From Trichobilharzia szidati (lineage: Eukaryota > Platyhelminthes > Trematoda > Strigeidida > Schistosomatidae): a stretch of DNA of 64,000 nucleotides. Within the stretch, counting starts at the first letter, position 1; each line of letters begins with the position of its first letter. A program made the position numbers and the translations under genes. The notes beneath the pieces are model-generated. The model was not told the origin of the DNA, ran no database searches, and was given only the letters and a program-made list of their open reading frames with translations. Shown in pieces: positions 47,827 to 59,356 of this stretch. The stretch is from the NCBI GenBank assembly GCA_944472155.2, contig OX235277.1, forward strand, positions 25,182,804 to 25,246,803, written 5' to 3'.

Positions 47827-48274
47827 CTATGACAAGTCCGTGTCTGCTTTATCTAAATTCATTAAGGGAACTAAGTGTTTTAAACATTTGAATATTGCCT
47901 AGAGTAGTCAGTCTCGAATGAAGGAAGACAATACGAGAAAAGCGGTATCGTTGAGTAACGTATCATCAGTAGATATCTACACCTCCCGGAACACCAGCTC
48001 CATGTGGTTTACACATACGCCTAATATTTCGCTACATGACTCTTATCAGACATCCATATCATTTGTGTATAATTGAATCACTTGCATTCTACAACTTACT
48101 AACTTGAATTCGCCTACCAAAACCAATATGTCTATTCTTGTAGAATCATTTATTTTATGATTATCTCTAATACAGATTTAATTGAAAATATTTTGTATCT
48201 CCACGTATATTTCGATTGCCTCACACTGAAGCCAACTAGAAAGTTCACTACATATTTTCTTATTATTATCGTAT

Positions 48275-50500
48275 CCTTTAATTCCTAGAACAACATAGGG
48301 CTTCAGCCGTGCGTCTCCATTGCGTTCTGTTCTCTGCTAGAGTCTTCACCTGGCTCCAAGTCTAGCCACATGCTTCCATCTCCTCTTCACATGACCTCCT
48401 CCAAGTCACCCTCGCACTGACGACCAACTCGCCACTTCCCTTTCGGGTTCCACTCGAGCAATGGCTTGTCTAGTGATGTCACTTGATGGTTTCCTCAGAG
48501 TATGGCCAATCCATCTCCATTTCTTCCTGCTTATTTGTTTCACAATCAGTTCCTGCTGCGTTGGTTCGCTCCCAGAGATCTCTATTGCTGATCTTTTCTG
48601 GCCGGCCATCTGATCTTGAGTATTGAGCGAAGACAACTGTTAATGAAGGTCTGTAGTTTGTTTGAGATGCTCTTTATGACGCGCAGTGCAAGTCTCTGAT
48701 CCGTGTAACAAGTAGCACTGACTTCACATTGGAGTTGAAAATCCGGATCTTATTTTCATTCTCATGCTGAGTGCTGTTGACCTCCACACAGACTTGAGAG
48801 TAGTGAAAGCTTGTCTTGCTTTTCCGATTCTTGCTTTGATATCCTCGTCAGTTCCGTCCGCCTGTAGTTGAAACGATGCTTCCAAAGTAGGTAAAGGAGG
48901 TTGTTTCTTTCAGGTTCCTCCCATTTATGCTGATTGTTGTCAGTTGTTGTTGTTGCTGTTGGTGGTGTTGCCCAGGAATTTTCATCACCTCTGTTTTATC
49001 TATGTTCACCTGAAGTCCTATCTTTGATGCTTCTTCTGCTAACTTGTTGCTTTGCGTTTGCATATCTTCCAGCTTGTGGGAAATCAGACATATATCATCG
49101 GCGAAGTCCAGATCCTCCAAGTTTTCTGTGTGAGTCCATTTTATGCCTGTTTCCTCATTGCCCGCTGTTTGTCGCATTATCCAGTCTATTGCAATCAAGA
49201 AAATCATTGGCGATAGTAGGCAGCCAGCTTGTCTTACTCCTGTCCTCACTTCGAAGGGTTCCGTAAGTTTCCCATTGTGGATTACTTGGCATGCAGCATT
49301 GTCGTACAGTTGTTGGATGAGATGTATAATTGTCGGTGGCACCCCGTAGTAGCGAAGTAGTTTCCAAATCACCTCTCGATCGACGCTGTCAAAGGCCTTT
49401 TCAAAATCGAGACGTGACTGCCACTCCAAGCTTTGTTCAATGGTGATCCGTAATGTGGCGATCTGATCAATGCATGACTTGTTTCTCTTGAATCCAGCCT
49501 GTTCCGGTCGAAGTTTTTCATCCAGGGCATGTTTGATTCTCTCCAGGATGATGCGGCTTAGTATTTTGCTGGGGATGGACAGGAGCATAATTCCGCACCA
49601 GTTCTTGCATTGACTTAGGTCTCCTTTCTTTGGTAGTTTGAATAAGTATCCTTTTTTCCAATCCTCGGGTACTTTGCCTTCTTTCCACACCTTCTCCAGT
49701 AGTGGCGTCATCAAGTCCGCTGTTGTCTCTGGGTCCGTTTTCAATGCCTCTGCTGGGATTCCATCTGGTCCTGCTGCTTTTCCAGCTTTTAGCATCTTGA
49801 TTGCCTTCAGGACTTCTGATTTCGTCGGGTGGTTAGTGTTCACTGGTAGCTCTGTCTCCGTTGTTGGTATTGCTGGGTGCGTTGTAGGTGGTGGTCAATT
49901 TAGGAGTCTTTTGAAGTGTTCAGCCCAGTGTTTCCTTTGCTCCACTTCTTTGTTGAGTGACTTTCCATTGTCATCCTTCACCGGCTTGACTTGTGTCAAA
50001 CGTTTGCCTGATAGGTACCTAGTAGTTTGGTAGAGTGTTGTGAGGTCTCCTTTGCCTGCAGATTGTTCTGCCTCACTTGCCATGGCTTCATAATATTTTC
50101 TTTTGTCTTCTCTGGCACTCTTCTTTACTCTTTTGTTCAGTGTCTTGTAGCTTGCGTTCAAATCCTATTTTTGTTGCTCATCGGTGCACTGGAGAATCTT
50201 TTGTTTCACCATCCCTCTCTCTTCTATTAGTTTCCAAGTGTCCGTAGTGAGCCATTGTTTGTCCTGTCTCTTCTTTCTGCCTAGAACTTCCATGCAGGTT
50301 TGACTCCACACTGTCTTCAAGTTGTTCCAGTGCTTTTCGACGCTGACCTCTTCGCCAGTGTTGATTTGTGTCTCGGCTTTGTCGTTTATACTTGCAGTGA
50401 AGATATCCTTTGTGTCCTGGTCCTTCAGTTTTTGAGTGTTGAACTTGGCTTGTGGTCTATCTGCAGCCCCTGATTCTCTGAAAGCTTTTAATTTGATTTG
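48275..50500 (-). mobile_element. RTE-clade element, 5'-truncated, left arm only
   Basis: The 3' end is at the TTATTATTAT run near 48265-48280. The 5' end is near 50500, just after the endonuclease domain. The right arm has no such insert between its matching flanks (52160-52260). It is a different subfamily from 59357-62598, with many amino acid differences. Confidence 0.85.
48848..50487 (-). pseudogene. RTE reverse transcriptase with stops and small indels
   Basis: The main open part (48848-49843, 331 codons) has AGPDGIPAEALK, LPKKGDLSQCKNW, LRPEQAGFKRNKSC, motif A as RLDFEKAFDSVDR, motif B as GVRQAGCLLSPMIF and motif C NLEDLDFADDICL. Against the 59357 copy, motif A has lost several residues before DFEKAFD and motif B has an extra Ala. 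FADD is intact. An in-frame stop separates it from 49895-50161 (KKSAREDKRKYYEAM, LSGKRLTQVKPV), and another stop precedes the upstream part. The C-terminal piece KQISRKKWRWIGHTLRKP is at 48406-48636. A Gln run (HHQQQQQQL) follows the palm. Confidence 0.85.
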
Positions 50501-50641
50501 GATTGTCGTTTCTCTGTTTCCAGCTGTTTAATTTGAATTGGAATTTTATCTTTCTTACTCAGTTGAAGGACCTTTAGCCACAGGGTTATAGCTAGATGCT
50601 CAGGAGAGGTAATTGAAGGTGAACTAAGGATTGTATATGAT

Positions 50642-50732
50642 TGGACACTAGTTACTAACAAATATCCAATCAAAAATAATTGATATCCTATTAATTATTT
50701 TTTCTTGGATATTTGTTAGTTACTAGTGTCCA
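50642..50732. repeat. Perfect 28-bp inverted repeat (hairpin) near the axis of the large inverted duplication
   Basis: 50642-50669 is the exact reverse complement of 50705-50732, with a 35-base AT-rich spacer. Pairing extends a few bases outward with one mismatch. It may be a short inverted-repeat element or a breakpoint structure. Confidence 0.9.
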
Positions 50733-51799
50733 GTCAAAGTATCGAATACAGGAGGTCGATCACGAGCGCAAATACCTCAGTGGTAACTCCTCTAACTGCA
50801 GCACTGGTTGACGCATGTTCGGATCTCAGAAGGGACTTGAGTTCCTTCAAGGCTGCCGATAATCCTCTATGATGAGTACTAATTAGTGCGAAACCTGGGT
50901 GCAAGCCTTCCTGTTGACTGCCTTCAGCCATCTGTTATCAATTGGCGAACTAACTAATTAACTATCTAACAACTAACCAAATAGAAAGTTAAAAAATAGA
51001 GTATTCTAAATATTTTTTTCAAAATAGTGGTTACTAAACAAAGAATACTGTTTTCTATAACTTCATCTTCAAGTTCTACAGTCATACATACATAATAGTG
51101 AATGAATGAGTTAGTGTTATTAACAACATTAACGCTGTTTAAATAACATCGAATCAGTAGTAATAATAATATCAATGGATTATAGTACGATAGCAAAAAC
51201 ATAACACTAGACACTGATTATAAGACAAATTAGGGAAGATAATAATACAAATTCATGAATTTATAGTCTCCTTTGTGAAGGCCTGCCAGGGCAGTAGTAG
51301 TGGCTGGCTGGACCTGTTTCTTTTGCACACAGAACACTGGTTGTTTTAGGCGAATCGTGATAGCCTCCGCTGTGTTCAGTATGCAGTAGCTGGATGCTTT
51401 TGGCAGTTTATTTGGTACCCCGTAAATGATAGAGAAGGATTCTTCAATGTTGACTTTGTGGCCAGCCGGTTAGGACCAGGTGGACTAATATCGAACTGTT
51501 GATGTTTCTCACCACCCCTTTATTCAGCTACACTGGTAGGTGTTTCAGGTGCAATGGCAAATATAACTGGCCCCATCACAATTGCACTTGAATTAGTAGA
51601 TGCAATTAAAAATGGCAAGTCTAGCTACTTCATCTTTCAATTGAGGAGTTGTGTAGAAAATAAGACTTGTAGTCTGCCACCAGTAAAAGTTCTTTGAACT
51701 GATTTTCTTAAATTCTTCGTAATTATTTCCTTAGGTACATCGCCCTTGAATTGCAGCAGTATTTATAAAGGCTTCTTCCATTATGGGTAAATTTTATTT
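50733..51799. other. Spacer of the inverted duplication; no recognisable gene
   Basis: AT-rich sequence. 51280-51530 weakly resembles sequence near 28010-28150 (AGGGCAGTAGTAGTGGCTGG, CTCACCACCC). No ORF with recognisable motifs. Confidence 0.45.
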
Positions 51800-51890
51800 T
51801 GATACAGTCTCACAGTGTTATACAGTAATATTTACTGGTGACGTTTCTAGCACAATTTATTGCTCATAATCATATCAAGGTAATCACACG
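51800..51890 (-). mobile_element. Remnant of a Penelope-like 3' untranslated region
   Basis: The reverse complement resembles 43510-43600 (GATATGATTATGAACAATAA, CGAAACGTCA, CAGTAAATA). It is followed on the plus strand by CTACCACAGTGCCCAAGTTT, which also follows that region at 43623 in direct orientation. Confidence 0.6.
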
Positions 51891-52879
51891 TCTTCCTAAA
51901 TTCATAATGGAATTACATTCTACCACAGTGCCCAAGTTTTATTCTTATATCAATAAAGGCTTCTTATTTTACCGACAGAGAATTAATCTTTTCTGCCTTC
52001 TTTGTCATACGTTTCTTGATGAATTTGTCTGGATAGCTATTTTCCCTTCAAGGTATCATATACAATGATTAGTTCATCTTCATTTACCTCTCCTGAGCAT
52101 CTAGCTATAACCCTGTGGCTGAAGGTCCTTTGACTGAGTAAGAAAGATAAAATTCCAATTCAAATTAAACAGCTGAAAATAGAGAAACGATTTTTAGGGT
52201 CATGTAATATATAATGACCATTCTAATCTGCTTAAATGTGAGGCAATGGAAATATGAGTGGAGATACGAAATATTTTCAATTAAATCTGTATAAGAGATA
52301 ATCATAAAATAAATGATTCTACAAGCATAGTCATATTGGTTTCGGAAGGCGAATTCAAGTTAGTAAGTTGTAGGATGCAAGTGATTCAGTTATACGCAAA
52401 TAATGTAGATGTTTAATAAGAATCATACAGCGAAATATTAGGCGTATGTGTAAACCACATGGAGCTGGTGTTCCGGGAGGTGTAGATATCTACTGATGAT
52501 ACGTTACTCAACAGTGTCGCTTTTTATATTGTCTTCCCTCATTCGAGACTGACTACTCTAGGCAATATTCAAATGTTTGAAGCAATTTGTTCCCTTTATG
52601 AATTTAGATAAAGCAATAAGAAGACGTAATTTGTCAGAATCATGTAATGTTGTATCTACGCAACACATTTCGAACAATCTGATCCACCACACACGGACTT
52701 GTCATAGCAATATATATGAAATTAATAAAGAGTTACGAGGTGAGAAAATAGACTACTTAGGTCAAGTTAAAAGGACATAATGAAGGTGAAAATAGCAATG
52801 AGGATCACTAAACCAAATAACAGATGTTATAGTACATCTATCCTGGATGGTATCACAACAGAATTTACCAAGAAAGCAT

Positions 52880-53250
52880 TAGTGTGATGACGAATTGTTT
52901 TTGAACCCATAAAGGTGGTTTAAACTTTCTAATTGCCAGCCAGGGCTTCCACAAACTTTAGGATACGTCCCAAACACGTTTTAAAGATAGTTTTAAAAGA
53001 TCTGTTGACGTCAATTTTATGTCCTGTCTCTATAATATGTTTCTTAAAAGGGGGGCTAGGTTTCCTGTTCTCACTATCAATGGGTTCTGGGGATTTTATT
53101 TGGGTAAAAAGCAATTTAGGAATATGTTCTGAAGCCAGCCCTTACTTAAAGAGATCGATGAGTCTTCCCTCCTGTGTATGTATGTGTGTCCACACGTACA
53201 TTCAAATTGCTAAATACATTGGGATGTGACATCATTTTTCGCAACTAGTA
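52880..53250 (-). pseudogene. Second Penelope-like family, GIY-YIG fragment, right arm
   Basis: The minus-strand frame 52929-53114 reads FKKHIIETGHKIDVNRSFKT, then KTCLGRILKFVEAL, matching the left-arm copy at 47400-47610. It is decayed, but it shows that the fragment was present before the inverted duplication. Confidence 0.6.
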
Positions 53251-53759
53251 GGTAGGTATTAAATGAAGCAGAAATATTTCAAATTTTCTCATATCTTTAA
53301 GGCGCTAACTGATTCACCCTTAGCTTTGTTTAGAAATAATTTAACGCGAATATTTTAGGGGCTTTGAACTGATTCGACTGTGAAACCGGTATTCAGCAAG
53401 TAATGCAGGTGACTATCTTGGCCCCTAATAATAGAAACCGCCATCCACTGTTCACGGAACCTCTATTTAGTTACCAAGTACTATTGCTTTATGACGGGAG
53501 TGGTTTAAATCTAGAGATACTGAGTGGTAGCATGTACCATCAGCCTAATATTTAGTCTGATGCAATAGTATATATATATCCGCTTAAATCAAGCGATATG
53601 TTTTGAATTTCAACAGGGAGTGTCATATATCATTCTTGAAATAGCGCCACTTCTAAGAATATAGACAATAGTTTTTTTTGAATTTTCGGTGAGCAAAACT
53701 TAAGTGAAGTTTGAAATTCACGGACGATTATCAATGCCTAGGAATCGACATGTTTGCGG

Positions 53760-54600
53760 AGGCAGCAGGCAGCGAAAACAGGACTTCAAGCAAGCACAGA
53801 GTATACAGAGGTGATGAAAATTCCATACCAATAACGCCAGGCACCAATCACTATCATTAAGGGAAGAATGGAACCTCTTTCACATTGTTGGTTGAGTAAC
53901 ACCGTGTCAACTACAGGTGGTATGAATGAGGTCGTCGACTTGAAGATCAGAAAGACAAGAGACATCTGAACTACTCAGAACTCGGTGCACGAGTCTGTTA
54001 CAATCAGCACAAAGAACAATACTACGATTTTTAACACTGGTACCAAGTCACTTGCATTTCATGGTTCCCAGACTTGGTGAGGGTCACAGAAATCACTTCA
54101 GTGAAATTATGTAGATCTTTATGATACTGAAGATCAGCTTATCGACCAGAAATGATAAGCAATGAGGAACTCTGGCAGATGTTCAGCTAACCGACAACTG
54201 ATTGCTTAGGAAAAATATAGAGGGAATTGGAGATGTTTGGATGTTTGCTGAAGACCCAGCTGAGTAACATGTACGTGCGAAGCAGAACCCGAATGGTGAA
54301 TGATGAGCTGGTTGTGTGTCCAAGGGTGACATGGTGGAAGCTGTGTTAGTAAAAGACGACTGCTGGTCAGCAGTCGTACAGCGGACTGAAGAAGACTGCA
54401 GAAAATTTTGAGATGGCTGTGAAATGTATGCCACACTATGTATACAATCAAGGGGCATCGTTCTACTGGAACAAATCGAATGATAGGTACTAAATGAGTC
54501 CATTTCTCACACATCACCAAGGCGTCAACAATTGATTCTCCTCTAATTCTCTTCATTTTCGCTGCCTTCAACTAATCCTTCTCTCGAAATGGCATTGAAC
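53760..54600 (+). mobile_element. RTE relic, 3' fragment, right arm
   Basis: Inverted partner of 46040-46850 with the same ends. Stops in all frames. Confidence 0.72.
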
Positions 54601-54624
54601 CAGTTGAGCAGATGATGATCTAGA

Positions 54625-55080
54625 CACCGAAGGAGTGAGAGTGTCTCTTAAAATATTATGCTTGTTATTAAACTATATGCACTTTTAAAATCAAGCGACA
54701 CGTTTTGAATTTCAATAAGAAGTGTCATCTGTCACTCTTCAGACGGCGTCAATTCTAAGAATATCAGCAATAGTTGTTTTTGAATTTTGGGTGAGATAAA
54801 CTTATGTGGATTCACTGTCAGTTTAATTGTTAGCAACAAATACAGATTGTCAATTTTTGGGCGTCAGTGGAAGTTGTTTATTCTCGTTTACACATTTGTT
54901 TACCACAGATGTCTCTGGATTATATATTTTGAAGTAAATTTTGTCATCCATTGGTGTTTATACCAGCATAATGAGGAATTATAATTATCAATATGAATTC
55001 ACTAACAATATTTAGGTGTTCTGTGAATTGTAATAAGAACACCTAGTGTAGATCTGGTTGGCAATGTTTATCTTAAATTC
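54625..55080 (-). repeat. Core repeat, right arm copy 1
   Basis: Reverse complement of 45430-45960. Confidence 0.75.
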
Positions 55081-55439
55081 ACAACCTACTCTTTTCCAGT
55101 TAGCTGTGGGGTGAAGGACAACCTGAGATGATCATTACATCTCTGATTCCTTTATAAACTTCAAACATCAGCTATGGAATTAGAGAAGGTAGAACTGTGG
55201 CATCAGAAGAAGCTTATACAGTCATGCCTTCTTTCATGGTCTTAATCCCTTTGTGCGCATCTGTCATGATGAGATTGCATCACTCCACAAACACCATGTG
55301 TTTATGTAATAAGGTGATAATGCGTAATAGCAGTGTGGCTCACTGCCTTGGTCATTCTCGTTTTACCAAAAGAATCCAGCAATAGAAATCAACCTTACCT
55401 ACTTCAGAATAGCTAACCAGATTTATCTCGTTGGAATTC

Positions 55440-57475
55440 AAAGAAAGTGTTCCCGTCAAAGTTTCATATGAAACGGATCGTTCAGTTGAAGTCAACTAAC
55501 GAAATAAATATCTCGTAAACTAAGTAAATAATGAGTAACTAACTAACTAGGTTATTAAGTAAATAAATGACTTCCTCAATTACTCACTTGTTGGATTGCT
55601 CAACTCAAAAGCTAATTACCAAATAACTAAAGAAGTTACTTTATTACTTGGTCAATTACAAGTTTATCTCCTCCCTTATCACTCTCCATATTTGGTAGTT
55701 GAACAAAAAGCTTACTAACTAACTGAATATATATTTAATGTAATAAGTAATTGAAGACTTTACTCACCGACTCCCTATCTAGCTGAATAACCGACTGCTT
55801 AGTGTACTTATATCCTCTGAGTTGAATGGTTTAGTTGAGAAGCTTCCGTTGTCTTTCTGCATAACATCTTGAGCACATACTTCAATTTGGAGTAAGCTTT
55901 TTGAATTCCCCACGAGTTTATTAGTCATCCCATCTGGTTATCTTGGATGACAGTGATTGTTCTTGTGTATTTTCTTACCCTTCAGTCCACTTATATTGGT
56001 TTACATCGTTTTTTGACCTGAAATTTAACCTTCTTTTATGTGATCTCCTAATTATGGATTAGTGAATCATATCTATGTGTATGTGCATGTGTCTGTTGAC
56101 TGCTGATTTACGTGAATATGCGGATTCCTAAAGTTCTCTGGTGTTTTTGGTATTTCCTCTATCCCAATCGAATAGGTGTCCACGGTTGTCTTTATACAGT
56201 GATATCAGGGAGTGGATATCGTGTCTTTTGACAGTCAAGTTATGTTCATGGATGTGAAGAAGAAGAAGAAGAAGAGGGCGTCCCACTTTCATCACAGTTG
56301 TTGCAATTCATCTTCTAAATTATGCTGGTTTCGTCTCCATTTTGTTGTTGAGGGGAAAATGAATACCAACCAATAGAAGTGGAATGGTGAGTGAGAAAAT
56401 ACACACTGACGTTCAAGATAACCAGGTGGGATGACTAATAAACTCGTGGGAAATTCTGAAAGCTGAATTCAAATTGAAGCATGCGTTGAAGTTGTTATAC
56501 AGTAAGACAACGGAAGCTTTTCAAATAAACCATACAGCTGAGAGGATGCCATTTTACGTAAATCAATGATTTGAGCTACAAATATTCTCCATTATATTTC
56601 AGTAACCCACTAAATAACTAATCTAGCCACTTAATTAATAAGTAATTTAGAAGCGTTAATTTGTAGTGAATAGATTCATTTTAAGTTCGATCACGAGCTT
56701 ACATTCTGAAGTACGACGTCTCCTGGGGTTCTGGTAAGAAGTCGCTACCAATAAATGGCTCTACAATGTCATACGTGATGAGAAATACTCACAGGTGATA
56801 TTGGCTGGTGAATTCTCTAAAAGCAGAAATTGGTAGAATTTGGAATTCATGGACTGTCAATTGAATCAGTACCAAGTAGCTGAATAGTCTACGAGATCCC
56901 CTTGTAACTGGAAGGTCCGGTGTTTTCACTATGGTTGGTGTATTCTATCGTGGAGACCCACACTAGGACTAAAGAGCTTTCCAGTACTTCTTATTGGCGT
57001 TCAGTGGTTATCTAACTGGTGTCAGCTCCAGGTCACAATTCTACTAAGTAATACATCGATGTCATGCACTTATTCCCCTTTATGAATTTGAATAAAGCAT
57101 GAACAGTGGCTGGTGCAGAATAAGACGATATCATCACCCCAAACTCGTTGACTTCTCACCAGTGCCGTACAGCTTAAAGGAATTATTGATTTGATGTACA
57201 GAATGACTTTCAATTATTTGCAGATGTTACGTACAAAATGATAGTTGATAGGAGATTACAGTCGTAATAAACACTCGCGAAAAATGGTATTCAGATGACT
57301 GTGGTGATTGACAATTTCTATCACTGTATTGTTTAAATACTTACTGTTATTTCTCACTATTTTTATTATATGAATTGCAAATAATCCCGCCAAACACAAA
57401 TTCCTAAATTCATCCCTCTCTCTGTGTTGTTGGTTGATTTCCTGTAATTCGGTCATTGCGAGATACTACTATTAC
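55440..57475 (-). repeat. Single copy of the 3.5-kb unit in the right arm (part)
   Basis: Matches 39400-41240 and the same parts of units A and B in reverse. It includes a (GAA)n run near 56257-56276. Non-coding. Confidence 0.8.
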
Positions 57476-57519
57476 AAATAATCATACTGACTTAGACTCA
57501 GAACGTTTAAGGTAGAAAT

Positions 57520-58335
57520 GTTTGCTTGAAATGGCTTCGCACAAACTGGAAGATAGGCAAGCGAAAAGCAACAAGTTGGCAGAAAAGGCGAGCATCAAAG
57601 ATAGGACTTCAGGTGAACATATAGAAAACAGAGGTGATGAAGATTCCTGGACGATAACAACTATAACAGACAACGATCAGCATAAATGGGAGGAACCTGA
57701 AAGAAACAACCTCTTTTACCTACCTGGGAAGCATCGTTTCAACTACAGGCGGAACTGACGAGGATATCAAAGCAAGGATCGATTGGGAAAGCAAGACAAG
57801 CTTTCACCACTCTCAAGTCTGTGTGGAGGTCAACAGCACTCAGCATGAAAAATAAGATCCGGATTTTCAACTCCAATGTGAAGTCAGTGCTACTTGCCAT
57901 ACGGATCAGAGACTTGCACTGAGAGTCATAAAGAGCATCTCAAACAAACTACAAACCTTCATTAACAGTTGTCTTCGCTCAATACCACTCAAGATCAGAT
58001 GGCCAGAAAAGATCAGCAACAGAGACCTCTGGGAGCGAACCAACACAACAGGAACCGATTGTGAAACAAATTGGCAGGAAGAAATGGAGATGGATTGGCC
58101 ATGCTCTGAGGAAACCACCAAGTGACATCACTAGACAAGCCATCGCTCGAATGTAACCCGAACGGGAAGCGGCGAGTTGGTCGTCAATGCAAGGGTGACT
58201 TGGAGGAGGTCATGTGAAGAGAAGATGAAAACGTGTGGGCAGACTTGGAGCCAGGTGAAGACTCTAGCAGAGAACCGAACGCAATAGAGATGCACGGCTG
58301 AAGTCCTACGTTCTTCTTGGAATTAAAAGAAGAAG
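57520..58335 (+). mobile_element. RTE fragment (3' part), plus strand, right arm only
   Basis: Begins just after the RT catalytic box (MASHKLEDRQAKSNKLAEKAS) and continues through the C-terminal region (IRIFNSNVKSVLL remnant, WRWIGHALRKPPSDITRQAI) to an A-rich 3' end. Closest to the 48275-50500 subfamily. It replaces about 330 bp present at 39040-39370 in the left arm. Confidence 0.8.
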
Positions 58336-58799
58336 GAAGGAATTAAAGGAGGAATCGATTACACTGTCTACAGATAATTTGGAAGGATTTCGTAACGTCG
58401 ACCTCATGGTGTGTGTATCGACAAGATATCTGGCAATTTCAGTCTGGTAGGCATTTGTTCACTTGAAACGTGGGCTTCTAGGTACATGTTGAGAAGATCG
58501 GAGATGTGCTCTTCATTCTGTTCTCCACATTGATTGATTATCTGCCTAACTTACTAGTTTCGAACAGTTTCCGGTATTATTTCACCTGTAACACACTGAT
58601 TATCTGAGTTCCATACTTGCTTGTGTAATGTTTGAATCTTTCCTTTCAAACCATGTCACGTTATATTGTCATTATTTTCCTACTAGCCTTGTTTCTCCTG
58701 TTCACCTCATGTCAATGTCAGTGAACAGTGAATAGTTTGTTTCTTTAGAATTAGTCCGCATATTAGTGTAAGACAAGCAGGCTGTCATCCTCATTTGCC

Positions 58800-59265
58800 T
58801 AGCAAGTACTACAGCTTTACAAAGTCAGTGGTTTTGATGCACTGATATCAATCAGTACTACATTACCATCAGCCTGATATTAAGTCTGATAAAATACAAT
58901 GCAGATAAGTTTAAAATCAGGCAATATGTTTTGAATTTCAATAAGGAGTGTCATCTATCAGTTTTCAAACGGCGTCACTTCTAAGATTATAAACAGAAGT
59001 TGTTTTTGAATTTTCGATGAGATAAGCTTATGTGGAGTCAGTGTCAGTGAATTTGTTAACAACAAATCCAGATTGTGAATTCTTAGGCGTCAATGGAAGT
59101 TGTTTATTCTCTTTACACATTTGTTTGCGACAGATGTCTTTGGTTGATACATTTGTGCTTATAGGACGCTGAGTGGAAATAATGTTTATGAGTGAGAATT
59201 AAGCTTCATTGGGGCTGTAAGAATGATACCCGGTTAAGATCTTGTGGACATTGGCCGTCTTAGAT
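58800..59265 (-). repeat. Core repeat, right arm copy 2
   Basis: Reverse complement of 31100-31560. Confidence 0.75.
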
Positions 59266-59343
59266 CCGCAGTATACTTCGTGGTGGTAGGTAATTCCCCA
59301 GAGTCATTAGTCACAGCATTCATCACTGAACATTGGATGCTGA

Positions 59344-59356
59344 CCCTCACTATTTA
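59344..59356. repeat. Left 13-bp target duplication of the complete RTE element
   Basis: CCCTCACTATTTA here and at 62599-62611. The left arm keeps the single-copy site near 31020-31045. Confidence 0.88.
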
